From NCBI RefSeq assembly GCF_000829055.1, contig NZ_AP012544.1, positions 1,550,001 to 1,614,000 of the forward strand: DNA of 64,000 bases, given 5' to 3'. Made by a program: the position numbers and the translations under genes. This document shows positions 52,436 through 61,400 of the stretch, in pieces (position 1 is the stretch's first letter; each line of letters opens with the position of its first letter). The stretch comes from Lacticaseibacillus casei DSM 20011 = JCM 1134 = ATCC 393 (GTDB lineage: Bacteria > Bacillota > Bacilli > Lactobacillales > Lactobacillaceae). The notes under the pieces are model-generated. The model saw only the letters and a program-made list of their open reading frames with translations, did no database searches and had not been told where the DNA came from.

Positions 52436-53587
52436 TTACTTATTGACTGATGAATTATCGCTGGCAAACTTAGCCGTGTTCTCGTCGTGTTGTTCACGCG
52501 TGGTAGCATACAGCACTTCGCCGGTCTTCAGGTTGGCAACAAAGTACAGATAATGCTTGCTGCGATCATTTGGACTTAGCACCGCGGTGATACTTTGCTC
52601 ACTTGGCGAATCAAATGGACCCGGCCCGTAACCGGTATGCACATACAGGTTATACGGCGAATCAACACTGGTATCCTTATTGGTCAAATGGGTTTTATGC
52701 GTGTTTAAAGCATACATAACCGAAATATCGGATTGCAATGGCATATCCGCATCAATACGGTTCAAGAAGACCCCGGCAATTGTCCGGCGATCTTCCTGGG
52801 TCACCCCTTCACGCTCAACCAGCGAAGCCAAGGTCATGACTTCCTGAACCGTATACCCTTGCTTCTTGATACTCTTATAGTAACTTTGCATGACGCTGTC
52901 GGTTTTAGCTAACATCGCTTCAACCAGATCCTCTACCGTTTCGCCTGCGCTCACACTATAGGTGGCTGGGAAAAGGTAACCTTCCAGGCGGTAGCGAACG
53001 CCTTGGGCCGAAGCAGCAGAACTCAGGAGCTGCGGGTATTTCTTGGCCATTTTATTAAAGAAGGTCTGATTTTTCATGAGCGCCATGAACTTCTTGCTTG
53101 TCAGATTCTGATTCGATTTACCCAGCTTGTTCACGGATGTCGCAATTTGCTCGATTGTCGCGCCTTCTTCAACCAGCAACTGTCCCGCCTCGGTGGCTGC
53201 TGTGCCGCCAGCCCGTAACTTTTGGATCACCTGATTCATCGAATCACGTTGCGTCAGCTGATAACTGCCGGCCTGAAAGTCGGCAATGTTGTGAAACTTG
53301 GCATAATAATTGAACACCATGGCACTTTTGATCACGTGCTTGGCTTCCAATTTGGCGGCAATTTGTTTGGTGGATGAACCTGCAGGCACCGTCACATTGA
53401 CGGAAGTCTTGCCATTCGGATTCACCGGCTGAAGTGCCGAGTGGACGTACCGATACCCCATCAGGCCAACAATTACCAGCACCGCAAACAAGATGCCCAA
53501 AACCCACGCGACAATCTTGTGCGACGCCTTTTTTTCATCGGCGCGCAACCGCCGTTTGTCCTCTACATGTCGGGATCGCCTATCCAA
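52436..53587 (-). CDS. mltG: Endolytic transglycosylase MltG (YceG-like)
   Basis: It cleaves nascent peptidoglycan strands. The 383-aa protein has a basic cytoplasmic start, one membrane helix (residues ~26-48), a LysM-like subdomain (VNVTVPAGSSTKQIAAKLEA) and the catalytic Glu in LASLVEREGVTQEDRRT followed by FLNRIDADMPLQSD. The TTG start is supported by AAAGGAGG eight bases upstream. Its normal downstream neighbours udk-greA are now beyond IS30 copy 1. Confidence 0.94.
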   Translation of the reverse strand: MDRRSRHVEDKRRLRADEKKASHKIVAWVLGILFAVLVIVGLMGYRYVHSALQPVNPNGKTSVNVTVPAGSSTKQIAAKLEAKHVIKSAMVFNYYAKFHNIADFQAGSYQLTQRDSMNQVIQKLRAGGTAATEAGQLLVEEGATIEQIATSVNKLGKSNQNLTSKKFMALMKNQTFFNKMAKKYPQLLSSAASAQGVRYRLEGYLFPATYSVSAGETVEDLVEAMLAKTDSVMQSYYKSIKKQGYTVQEVMTLASLVEREGVTQEDRRTIAGVFLNRIDADMPLQSDISVMYALNTHKTHLTNKDTSVDSPYNLYVHTGYGPGPFDSPSEQSITAVLSPNDRSKHYLYFVANLKTGEVLYATTREQHDENTAKFASDNSSVNK

Positions 53588-53624
53588 AAAAGATGCCTCC
53601 TTTTTACGTACTATTGTTTATCGC

Positions 53625-53653
53625 GGATTAAACTAAATGTGCCTGTAATCCAA
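53625..53653 (-). promoter_or_regulatory. Probable promoter of mltG
   Basis: Minus strand TTGGAT (53648-53653), 17-base spacer, TAATCC (53625-53630), 40 bases before mltG. Confidence 0.45.
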
Positions 53654-53765
53654 AATGGCAGCATACAGCCGCTTATGTAACAGAACCACCGCCGAACTAT
53701 CTTCGGCAGCAGCTTAATAACCAGTGACCATCATACCTAATTGCGCGGTAAATTGCGACTGATGA

Positions 53766-56177
53766 TTAGCGAATCTCAGCAGCCAAATCTGATGCTAACG
53801 CAGATTTAACGCGATCAAAGGCCTGCGTCACTTCGTCTTCAGTCAGCGTCTGGTCATCCCGCCGATAAGTCAGCGTGTATGCCAAGCTCTTTTGGCCTTC
53901 AGCAATGTGTTCACCTGCGTAAACATCAAAAAGTTTAACCTGCTTGAGATAGGCACCGCCGTGTTGCCGGAAAACGTCCATCACTTGTGCATTCGTGACT
54001 GTTTCGGCGACCTGAAGTGCAATATCGCGCGTAACGGCCGGGAACTTCGGCGCCGGTTGGGCAATCTTTTCCTGTTTTGGCGCAACGAACAACGCATCAA
54101 GATCCAGCTGAAAGACAAACGTCTCTGGTAAATGGTTGTCATGCTCAAATGCGGGATGCAGTCGCCCTAAGAAGCCAATGCGCGTGTCGCCGACAAAAAC
54201 ATCGGCAGCTTGGCCTGGATGCAGTTCGGCCACTGCCTGCGTTGCCGCAAACCGTACCGGCTCTGTCAATGAATAATCTTCAAGCAAGTGGGTGACAATC
54301 CCTTTGACGTAAAAGAAATCAACGGGACGGGCATCCTGGTTCCAGGTCTTAGTCGTCACCTGACCAGTCAATGCACCACCTAGGTACTCGATTTCAGTCG
54401 GGCGAACCTGATCGCCGGTTTTGGTGAAAATGCGGCCCTGCTCATAAATCGCCACATTGGTTTCCTTACGAGCCTGATTGTATTTAATGACATCCAGTAA
54501 CCCAGTGACCATGTTCATGCGCAACACGGCATGATCGGTTGTCATCGGCGAATCAACCCGGGTTGGCTTGCCTGGTTGCAGTTTGAATTGCTCGGCTGCT
54601 TTGGCAGTGGTTAAGCCATAAGTGATCGCTTGGGTTAAGCCCAGTCCTTCAAGAAGATGCCGTGTCCGCCGAATGCGTTTCTGCTTCGGGGTATATTCCC
54701 CGATTGTCATGGTTGTCGTCGGCAAGGTGCTTGGTAAATTGTCGAAGCCATAAATACGCGCAACTTCTTCAACCAGATCCGCTTTAATGTGAATATCCCA
54801 ACGGCGTGGCGGAACCGCAACCGCAAACAAGCCGTCTGCAACCGTCACGCCAAAACCTAACTGGCGAAAAATGCCGGTTACCTGGTCTTCTTGCAGATCA
54901 GTGCCTAAGACGTGATTGATGTGGTCTAGTGAGATATCGACCACCACATCCTTGGCTTCAACAGCAGTCGGACTCAATGTTCCTTTAGCCGATTGACCGC
55001 CACCCAGTTCAGCCATCCAGGCGACAGCAGCATCCAACGCATGATTAATATCAGCCAGATTGATGCCTTTTTCGAAGCGGGAAGACGCCTCTGAGCGCAG
55101 ATTATATTTCAACGCGGTTTTCCGCACATTAACCGGATTAAAACTAGCCGCTTCAACGACAACGGTTGTGGTGGCTTCGGAAATTTCCGAATTCAAGCCG
55201 CCCATGACCCCGGCCAAAGCAACCGGCACCTGACCGTTCGTAATGACGATATCGCGATCATCCAGTTCATGTTCCCGACCATCCAAGGTAGTTAATGGCT
55301 CACCGTTTTTGGCCCGGCGGACTTCGATATATTGGCTGCCAAGTTTGGCATAATCAAATGCGTGTAGCGGCTGACCGTATGCCAACATAATCAGATTCGT
55401 GATATCGACAATATTATTAATTGGTCGAATTCCGGCATTCCAGAGACGCCGCTGCAACCAGAGTGGGCTTTCTTTGACCGTGACATGATCAATAACCCGC
55501 AGCTGATAGCTCGGTGCATCGTTGGCATCTTTGACTTCCGCACTTAGATAGTCGGCAATCGGCTTCGTGCCCTCGGTTAACGGTTTTTCGACAAAATGCG
55601 GCTTTTCGGCATAGGTGGCACCGACCTCCCACGCAACACCACGCATTCCTAAAGCATCCGCGCGGTTTGGCGTGATTTCAAAATCCAAAATGGCATCATG
55701 CATACCTAACGCGGCTAACGCATCACTGCCTGGCTTCAATGGTTCGTTGAAAACATAGATGCCGTTTAAATAGGACTTCGGTACCACATTTTCGTTAAAG
55801 CCGATTTCTTGAAGCGCACAAATCATCCCGAGGCTTTCTTCGCCGCGCATTTTGCCTTTTTTAATTTTGACATTGTCCGCAATCCGCGCACCTGGCAGTG
55901 CCACAATGACCGTTTGTCCTGCAGTGACATTGGGAGCACCGCAAACAATCTGCCGCGGATCCGCTTCGCCGACATCCACTTCACAAAGTTTGAGATGATC
56001 GGAATTTGGATGCGGCTTACTTGTCAGCACTTTCCCGACTACAATTTTTTTCAATCCGGCGTCAGGGTGCTTAACCCCATCGATTTCAATCCCAGTTCGG
56101 GAAACCTTGTCAGCCAGTTCTTCTGGTGAAACCGGGACATTGACGAGTTCTTTTAACCAATCATATGAAACGTTCAT
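53766..56177 (-). CDS. pheT: Phenylalanyl-tRNA synthetase beta subunit
   Basis: An 803-aa subunit with the full bacterial layout: N-terminal tRNA-binding EMAP-like domain (VVGKVLTSKPHPNSDHLKLC), B3/B4 editing domain, B5 domain, the catalytic-like core and the C-terminal ferredoxin-fold anticodon-binding domain (KFPAVTRDIALQVAETV). The start overlaps the region directly after pheS (one base gap). Confidence 0.97.
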   Translation of the reverse strand: MNVSYDWLKELVNVPVSPEELADKVSRTGIEIDGVKHPDAGLKKIVVGKVLTSKPHPNSDHLKLCEVDVGEADPRQIVCGAPNVTAGQTVIVALPGARIADNVKIKKGKMRGEESLGMICALQEIGFNENVVPKSYLNGIYVFNEPLKPGSDALAALGMHDAILDFEITPNRADALGMRGVAWEVGATYAEKPHFVEKPLTEGTKPIADYLSAEVKDANDAPSYQLRVIDHVTVKESPLWLQRRLWNAGIRPINNIVDITNLIMLAYGQPLHAFDYAKLGSQYIEVRRAKNGEPLTTLDGREHELDDRDIVITNGQVPVALAGVMGGLNSEISEATTTVVVEAASFNPVNVRKTALKYNLRSEASSRFEKGINLADINHALDAAVAWMAELGGGQSAKGTLSPTAVEAKDVVVDISLDHINHVLGTDLQEDQVTGIFRQLGFGVTVADGLFAVAVPPRRWDIHIKADLVEEVARIYGFDNLPSTLPTTTMTIGEYTPKQKRIRRTRHLLEGLGLTQAITYGLTTAKAAEQFKLQPGKPTRVDSPMTTDHAVLRMNMVTGLLDVIKYNQARKETNVAIYEQGRIFTKTGDQVRPTEIEYLGGALTGQVTTKTWNQDARPVDFFYVKGIVTHLLEDYSLTEPVRFAATQAVAELHPGQAADVFVGDTRIGFLGRLHPAFEHDNHLPETFVFQLDLDALFVAPKQEKIAQPAPKFPAVTRDIALQVAETVTNAQVMDVFRQHGGAYLKQVKLFDVYAGEHIAEGQKSLAYTLTYRRDDQTLTEDEVTQAFDRVKSALASDLAAEIR

Positions 56178-56178
56178 C

Positions 56179-57225
56179 TTAACCCTCCTGACTGAACTGC
56201 GTTAGGAAGCGCAAGTCGTCTGTGTAAAAGCTGCGAATATCGTCAATGCCGTATTTCAGCATGGCGAACCGATCCGGACCGAGGCCAAATGCAAAGCCAC
56301 CATAGACATCGGCATCAATCTTGGCTGCCCGCAGAACATTCGGATGCACCATGCCGGCACCGAGGACTTCAATCCACCCGGTATACTTGCAAACCGGGCA
56401 GCCCTTGCCGCCGCAACGGAAGCAGGAAACATCGACTTCAACAGACGGTTCCGTGAATGGAAAATAACTCGGACGCAACCGAATTGTTCGATCAGCGCCA
56501 AAAACGTGCTGACACATGGCAAGCAGCGTTCCCTTGAGATCAGCCATGGTAATGTGCTTATCAATGACTAAGCCCTCCATTTGATGAAACTGATGGCTGT
56601 GCGTGGCATCGTCATCATCGCGACGATACACCACACCCGGGCTGATCATCTTCAGCGGTCCTTTGCTGAAATCATGCTTTTCCATGGTTCGTGCCTGCAT
56701 CGGGCTCGTCTGTGACCGCATTAGCAATTCATTGTTGATATAAAAAGTTTCCTGCATATCACGCGCCGGATGGTCCTTGGGAATGTTCATCATTTCAAAG
56801 TTATAATGATCTTCCTCGACTTCCGGGCCACTCAGCACTTGATACCCCATGCCCATAAAGAAGCTTTCAAGATCGTCCATGATTTGGATAATGATGTGCG
56901 GCGTACCAGCAACAAGCGGGTCACCCGGCAATGTCACGTCAATAGTTTCCGACGCCAATTTGGCATCAATAACTGCCTGTTCCAATTGCGCTTTGCGGGC
57001 TTCAATCGCGGCACTTAACTCATCACGAATTTTGTTGGCAAATGCACCGACTTTTGGTCGTTCATCAGCCGCGAGATCCTTCATTCCGCGTAGCACGCTG
57101 GTGATCGGACCTTTTTTACCTAATAATTGCACGCGAATCTGATTCAAGTCATCCAACGAATCGACTTCTTTGATGCGCTCGTTGTTTTGTTGAAAAAGTT
57201 GTTCGAGCTTGGTTTGAAAATCCAT
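56179..57225 (-). CDS. pheS: Phenylalanyl-tRNA synthetase alpha subunit
   Basis: The catalytic alpha subunit, 348 aa, class II synthetase: N-terminal coiled coil, motif 1/2 region ([15 protein letters not shown]), and [14 protein letters not shown] motif 3. It makes Phe-tRNA with PheT. The start [10 protein letters not shown] is set by GAGGAGG six bases upstream; an in-frame TTG five codons earlier overlaps it. Expression is controlled by the T-box leader upstream. Confidence 0.97.
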   Translation of the reverse strand: MDFQTKLEQLFQQNNERIKEVDSLDDLNQIRVQLLGKKGPITSVLRGMKDLAADERPKVGAFANKIRDELSAAIEARKAQLEQAVIDAKLASETIDVTLPGDPLVAGTPHIIIQIMDDLESFFMGMGYQVLSGPEVEEDHYNFEMMNIPKDHPARDMQETFYINNELLMRSQTSPMQARTMEKHDFSKGPLKMISPGVVYRRDDDDATHSHQFHQMEGLVIDKHITMADLKGTLLAMCQHVFGADRTIRLRPSYFPFTEPSVEVDVSCFRCGGKGCPVCKYTGWIEVLGAGMVHPNVLRAAKIDADVYGGFAFGLGPDRFAMLKYGIDDIRSFYTDDLRFLTQFSQEG

Positions 57226-57241
57226 ATTTTTCCTCCTCAAT

Positions 57242-57530
57242 TACTGACTGCAAGCGGCATTTTTTATGCGTTTGAAGGCATAAAAAAAGTCCCTCTTCAA
57301 AAGGGACGAAGCGTCGCGGTACCACCCTTGTTCATGGTCACACTGATCCATGCACTCAACAAGGTAACGGCTAGGCCGGAGCTTTCTAAGTGTTGCCACC
57401 TCAAAAGTCAACTCGGAAAGTGAAGACAAACATTTTGGTAACAGACGTCTCGCAGTCTTATGAACGTCACTCCCTGTCTTACCAGCCTGTTTGGGCTTTC
57501 GTCATGGTTTTTATGTTTTTAGATAAAACA
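57242..57530 (-). promoter_or_regulatory. T-box riboswitch (Phe) of pheST
   Basis: Minus strand leader of ~290 nt. The T-box sequence AGGGTGGTACCGCG lies at 57315-57328, followed by the terminator GTCCCTTTTGAAGAGGGAC + T7 (57282-57308). A stem I with candidate specifier TTC (Phe) is at 57462-57464, inside GACGTTCATAAG. Uncharged tRNA-Phe would favour the antiterminator and switch pheST on. Confidence 0.93.
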
Positions 57531-57558
57531 AGCTTAGCAAATTGAGCGCTGACGTCAA
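57531..57558 (-). promoter_or_regulatory. Promoter of the pheST T-box transcript
   Basis: Minus strand TTGACG (57553-57558), 16-base spacer, TAAGCT (57531-57536). IS30 copy 2 begins 40 bases upstream and leaves it intact. Confidence 0.65.
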
Positions 57559-57585
57559 GAGCTGATTTTTTAACTGGCGCCTGTT

Positions 57586-57598
57586 AAAAAGAAAAAAC
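57586..57598 (+). repeat. 13-bp direct repeat, left side of IS30 copy 2
   Basis: AAAAAGAAAAAAC, identical to 58861-58873. Probable target-site duplication. Confidence 0.7.
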
Positions 57599-58860
57599 CG
57601 CGCGTTTTAAAATCAAGTTAGCCACTTTTATTACAAATTTGGGACAATAAAAAACATCAAGAACAGATATCCTGTATCATTGAAGTTCCAACACAAACAA
57701 TGAAAGAGGTATTGTCCTGATGCATGAACAGGATATCACACGTCGTCAACCAGGTCATCATTTGTCTCAAATGGAACGCGGTAGAATTGCAGAACTTTAC
57801 GCCACCGGCACCTCCAAACGCGAAATTGCTGCCAAAATTGGCGTCTGCCATCAAACCATCAATAATGAGATTGACCGAGGGACTGTCAAGCAGGCTAAGC
57901 GCATTAATGGCAAACTGATCTATCATACGGAATATAGTCCTGAAGCTGCTCAGACGCGCTATGAGACCGCACGTCTGAATTGTCATAGGCCGGATAAATT
58001 CGCCGCTACAAGCCACTTCCTGGCCTGGTACGTTAATCAGGCCAAGACTGAACACTGGTCGCCTGATGCAGCCGTTGGCGCCGCACGGCGAGCCAAGCTA
58101 TTCACCCCTGAGGAGATGGTGTGCACAACCACTTTATATCGCTACATCGATGATCAACGCTTAGAAATTCGGAACATCGATCTCGTGGAGAAGGCAAATC
58201 GGCGGACCAAGCAACACAAGAGCACTAAGCATAAGCGCCTAGCCGGCCGCAGTATTGAGGAGCGTCCTAAGGCTGTCGAACGCCGCAAGCAGTTCGGACA
58301 TTGGGAGATGGATACCGTTGTCGGGAAACGCAATGGCCGTGAGAGCGTCATCCTTAGCCTGATTGAGCGGAAGACTCGTTGCCAACTTCTCCGACTGATC
58401 GACGGCCGAGACTCGGACTCTGTGGAGTTTGCGTTACGAGAAATCAAGCTTGAGTGGGGTGACTGTCTGCGCACGATTACCGCAGACAATGGCCCGGAGT
58501 TCTCGACTCTGGATAAGGCCTTTGAGGACACAGATACAGACATCTTCTACGCGCATTCATACACCTCATGCGATCGCGGCTCCAACGAGGCCCACAATCG
58601 CATGATTAGACGTGACTACCCAAAAGGCGAGTCGCTGGATGATGTTAGTCCCAGCCAGGTGCTGGCTACCCAAGACCGTCTTAACGGGCTTCCCCGGAGA
58701 AAGCTAGACTACCGTGGCCCCCAGGAGTGTTTTGAGACCGAAGTGCGCCGGACTCGGCGTTCAGCACAACACGTAAGCTAAACAATGAACAACTCATAAG
58801 ATAACAGGCTGTTCTTGGGAGTGTCTCAACACCCCGGCTAACTTGTTCTTGCAATTTGGG
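57599..58860 (+). mobile_element. IS30-family insertion sequence, copy 2
   Basis: A 1262-bp element. Inner inverted repeats CAAGTTAGCC (57614-57623) and GGCTAACTTG (58836-58845) lie 15 bases inside each end. Both copies share the left-end pattern CGCGC[A/G]TTTTA[G/A]AAT and the right-end GTTCTTGCAATTT. It lies between the pheST promoter and the hxlR-type gene. Confidence 0.85.
57720..58781 (+). CDS. IS30-family transposase (copy 2)
   Basis: A 353-aa DDE transposase, full length. Helix-turn-helix in IGVCHQTINNEIDRG; catalytic Asp in HWEMDTVVG, Asp in TADNGPEF, Glu in RGSNEAHNRMIRR. Start ATG 57720 after AAAGAGGTATTGTCCTG. A diverged relative of copy 1, so the two are separate arrivals or old paralogs. 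Confidence 0.92.
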   Translation: MHEQDITRRQPGHHLSQMERGRIAELYATGTSKREIAAKIGVCHQTINNEIDRGTVKQAKRINGKLIYHTEYSPEAAQTRYETARLNCHRPDKFAATSHFLAWYVNQAKTEHWSPDAAVGAARRAKLFTPEEMVCTTTLYRYIDDQRLEIRNIDLVEKANRRTKQHKSTKHKRLAGRSIEERPKAVERRKQFGHWEMDTVVGKRNGRESVILSLIERKTRCQLLRLIDGRDSDSVEFALREIKLEWGDCLRTITADNGPEFSTLDKAFEDTDTDIFYAHSYTSCDRGSNEAHNRMIRRDYPKGESLDDVSPSQVLATQDRLNGLPRRKLDYRGPQECFETEVRRTRRSAQHVS

Positions 58861-58873
58861 AAAAAGAAAAAAC
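58861..58873 (+). repeat. 13-bp direct repeat, right side of IS30 copy 2
   Basis: AAAAAGAAAAAAC; on the minus strand this is the T-tract of the HxlR terminator. Confidence 0.7.
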
Positions 58874-58892
58874 GCGTGAATTACGCGTTTTT
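58861..58892 (-). terminator. Terminator of the HxlR-type gene
   Basis: Minus strand AAAAACGCGT/ACGCGTTTTT stem overlapping the stop codon, followed by TTCTTTTT. IS30 copy 2 abuts the T-tract. Confidence 0.85.
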
Positions 58893-59267
58893 CTGAGTCT
58901 CATTGGCGTGGCACTCTTCATCCGTAACCCAGGCATCGCCCCAAGCATGCGCCGCTGCCATCACTGAATTCAAAGCACGGCCTTTATCTGTCAGTGCATA
59001 CTCGATTAACGCCGAATCCTTGTGCGTCAACCGATTAATCAAGCCTTCGCCCTCAAGTTCTTTCAGGCGCTCAACCAAAACCCGGTCTGAACAACGCGGA
59101 ATCAGCTTCGCAATATCCTTGAACCGCGAATTGCCATTGTTTAATAGCACTTCCAGGATCAAACCGTTCCACTTCTTGCCTAGAATTTCAAACGTATGTT
59201 GAAATTTAGGACAAAGAGCGACTTGCTGACTTTGACAATCGGTTGTACTGGTTACTGTTGCATCCAC
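58881..59267 (-). CDS. HxlR-family transcriptional regulator
   Basis: A 128-aa winged-helix regulator. Family core: ALCPKFQHTFEILGKKWNGLI, SRFKDIAKLIPRCSDRVL, LKELEGEGLI. The start is GTG (MDATVTSTTDC), preceded by GAGG at eight bases; an earlier GTG overlaps this ribosome binding site. Cysteines near residues 11 and 19 are placed like the redox-sensing cysteines of some HxlR/YodB proteins, plus a third in the helix-turn-helix. No target gene is adjacent. Confidence 0.88.
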   Translation of the reverse strand: MDATVTSTTDCQSQQVALCPKFQHTFEILGKKWNGLILEVLLNNGNSRFKDIAKLIPRCSDRVLVERLKELEGEGLINRLTHKDSALIEYALTDKGRALNSVMAAAHAWGDAWVTDEECHANETQKNA

Positions 59268-59312
59268 TCTACTCACCTCATTATTCCCACTTACTTACAT
59301 TTAGATAGTGCT

Positions 59313-59340
59313 AGCATACCACACTGGCAAAATATTACAA
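59313..59340 (-). promoter_or_regulatory. Promoter of the HxlR-type gene with a dyad
   Basis: Minus strand TTGTAA (59335-59340), 16-base spacer, TATGCT (59313-59318). A partial dyad AGTG-N11-CACT overlaps the -10, a plausible autoregulatory operator. Confidence 0.5.
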
Positions 59341-59740
59341 CCCGATGTATAAGAAAGTCCAGACAAACCAAGTAAAACTGCTAATAAAGTCACTTAATTA
59401 TTGGAGTCCCAAAACGATCAAAAAAGTCTTAGGCAATAAGTTCCATGTCGTGCCAAACTACGCAATCTCCGGCCAGCTGGGGCTGGAACGCTGTGACGGC
59501 GCTTTGAGCCAGAAAACCACTGTCTCAAAGTCGCCTAACAACATCAGCGACAAAAATCGGTCGCTGTGTTGTTTCCACTGCTGAGCCCCATCTGGCCTGC
59601 GATTGCTCCGCTTTGGCACTAATGTCTCAATAACTCTCCCGAATTACTTTGCGAAAACAAAGAGTGAACATGATCCAAGTTTATGAATGTTTGTTTTTAT
59701 ATTGTGAACTTGAATTATGTCAGAACCTTTCAAAACAGAA
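59341..59740. other. Non-coding stretch with a structured element
   Basis: Between the HxlR promoter and the HD-gene terminator no ORF with a ribosome binding site is seen. The only organised feature is the cloverleaf-like palindrome at 59471-59597. Confidence 0.55.
59471..59597. repeat. Cloverleaf-like palindromic element
   Basis: Three nested stems: outer GGCCAGCTGGGGCT (59471-59484) with AGCCCCATCTGGCC (59584-59597), 13 of 14 paired; left inner GGCG-CTTTGAG (to 59508) with CTCAAAG-TCGCC (59524-59535); right inner AACAACATCAGCGAC (59537-59551) with GTCGCTGTGTTGTT (59560-59573). Together they form a three-way junction of 127 nt. Not a tRNA: no anticodon or T-loop. Confidence 0.85.
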
Positions 59741-59768
59741 AGAACCGCAGATAAATATCCGCGGTTCT
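59741..59768 (-). terminator. Terminator of the HD-domain gene
   Basis: AGAACCGC/GCGGTTCT stem followed on the minus strand by TTCTGTTTTG. Confidence 0.65.
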
Positions 59769-59807
59769 CGTGTGGACGGTGGCAACTACCACTGTCATAT
59801 CACGATC

Positions 59808-60311
59808 CTAATTTAAAGCCTTTAAGTGGGTGTGGATCGGATGCCGGAGCTTGTGCATCCATGGTACGACGACCTCATCCATCGCAGCATAATCATCGAC
59901 TAGGGAAACAACAAAACTTTCCTTGTATTTAGGCAAGCCAACTGTTGCGCCCCACATGTGCTTGATGATGATGTCTTTTTCCATCGGTGACAATTCGGTC
60001 AGCTTCTCAGCGTTCCGTAAAGCAATCCGAGGATGGATAAAGGCATGCGTCCCCAAGTCAAACTTGGTCTTGCGCCAATCATAGTAAAACAGATCGTGCA
60101 ACAAGCCTGCTCGGGCGATCGCACGAACATTCAGATGCAGCCGTTTCCCGATCAGATAGCTCTGATAGGAAACACTGATCGAGTGCTCCAATCGGTTAGA
60201 ATAATGATGTTGCGGGTGTTCTGCCAGTCGCTGAACCTCAGGCTTGGCCAATAAATCAGCCACATACCCAACATACTCAGCATCCGATTGCCAATCGCGT
60301 TTTTTGCTCAA
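59808..60311 (-). CDS. HD-domain hydrolase-like protein
   Basis: A 167-aa HD-superfamily phosphohydrolase. Metal ligands: first His in LEHSISVSYQSYL, the HD doublet in RAGLLHDLFYYDW, His in IIIKHMWGA, and Asp in SLVDDYAAM. Substrate unknown. The TTG start (MSKKRDWQSD) has AAGGAG at eight bases; longer in-frame forms lack a site. It stands alone between two terminators/promoters. Confidence 0.82.
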   Translation of the reverse strand: MSKKRDWQSDAEYVGYVADLLAKPEVQRLAEHPQHHYSNRLEHSISVSYQSYLIGKRLHLNVRAIARAGLLHDLFYYDWRKTKFDLGTHAFIHPRIALRNAEKLTELSPMEKDIIIKHMWGATVGLPKYKESFVVSLVDDYAAMDEVVVPWMHKLRHPIHTHLKALN

Positions 60312-60394
60312 GGCATCTGCTCCTTTTGTGGTTTGATGAACACACTTATAGTATAACAGCTTCCACACCTAAAAGGCACCTTCATAATAGATTC

Positions 60395-61156
60395 TTAATC
60401 CCCAACTAGATGAAACATCATGATCGCTGCTGCGACCGCAACATTCAACGATTCTGCCTGTCCGCGAATGGGAATATATAAATTTGTATCGGTTTGCTTT
60501 AAAAGAACAGGATCCATACCGTTACCTTCGTTGCCGACAATCAACCCGAATTGCGCACTTGGCTGAATCTTGCGATAACTCTTGGCCTTCTCATTGAGTT
60601 CCGACCCATAAACCGGAATGCCGGCCCGTTGCAGTGCTTTGATAATCGGCATCAGCTTGGCAGTGACGATGTGGACGTGGAACTGACTTCCCTGCATAGC
60701 CCGCAAGACTTTTGGGCCAAAAGCATCTGCCGTTCCCTGCCCGAAAATCACGGTCTTGATGCCGGCAGCATCTGCCGTACGTACTAAAGTTCCGACATTG
60801 CCGGGATCCTGAATCGCGTCTAACAACAAAAATTGCCCGCTCAAAGGATCAGGTAATTGTTCAGCCTGCCGCGGCATAACCGCAAAAATGCCTTGCGGTG
60901 TCTCGGTGTCACTGAGATGTTCCGCGACTGATTCCGAAATCTGGGTGATTTTGTCATAAAACGGCTTGAGCGCGCGGTCATCCAAATATTTTTCGGTTGC
61001 ATAAATATCGTAAGGTGTCTGACCACTCGCCAGCGCCTCCTGAACCAAATGACGCCCTTCCAATAAGTAACGTCCGGTATCTTTTTGGTGTTTCTTAACG
61101 GTTAATTTTTTAGCGGTCTTGATTCTGTCGTTCTTAGGTGATGAAATATATTCCAT
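60395..61156 (-). CDS. TrmH/SpoU-family RNA 2'-O-methyltransferase
   Basis: A 253-aa SPOUT methylase with an N-terminal substrate-binding domain (KKHQKDTGRYLLEGRHLVQEAL) and the trefoil-knot SAM domain (LLDAIQDPGNVGTLVRTADA, IVGNEGNG, IPIRGQAESLNVAVA). Closest in layout to RlmB/YsgA-type 23S rRNA methylases. Start MEYISSPKN by AGGAG six bases upstream. Divergent from acyP, the standard Firmicutes arrangement. Confidence 0.92.
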   Translation of the reverse strand: MEYISSPKNDRIKTAKKLTVKKHQKDTGRYLLEGRHLVQEALASGQTPYDIYATEKYLDDRALKPFYDKITQISESVAEHLSDTETPQGIFAVMPRQAEQLPDPLSGQFLLLDAIQDPGNVGTLVRTADAAGIKTVIFGQGTADAFGPKVLRAMQGSQFHVHIVTAKLMPIIKALQRAGIPVYGSELNEKAKSYRKIQPSAQFGLIVGNEGNGMDPVLLKQTDTNLYIPIRGQAESLNVAVAAAIMMFHLVGD

Positions 61157-61400
61157 AAAATTCTCCTTCTGGCGCCAATGTTCGGCGATGTTTACAGTTG
61201 CCAACAAGTTCATTTTTAAAAATCAAACTTTAGTCCATTGTCGCCGCGCTCATAAGCCTTATGCTACACTAGTATGGACTGTGGAGAAAGCGCGGATAAG
61301 GACTTTAATGCTTTTTCACAGGCAGTTTTCTCACAACATGAGTGCACCTAGAAGCCTTCTGATACTAGGAGCGCGTGATAGTAAGAAAGGAAGTGTCTTT

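Noticed and set aside
51031..58873. Composite transposon bounded by the two IS30 copies
   Set aside because: The DNA between them is core (mltG, pheT, pheS), each IS has its own distinct direct repeats, and the copies are diverged.
59345..59584. 79-codon ORF across the cloverleaf-like element
   Set aside because: No ribosome binding site, and the sequence is better explained by the paired stems.
59471..59597. The cloverleaf-like element as a tRNA or tmRNA fragment
   Set aside because: No TTCAA-type T-loop, no anticodon arm, no acceptor end; stem sizes do not fit.
61119..61400. Long N-terminal extension of acylphosphatase
   Set aside because: It runs into the divergent methylase gene; the family length and a good ribosome binding site place the start at 61401.
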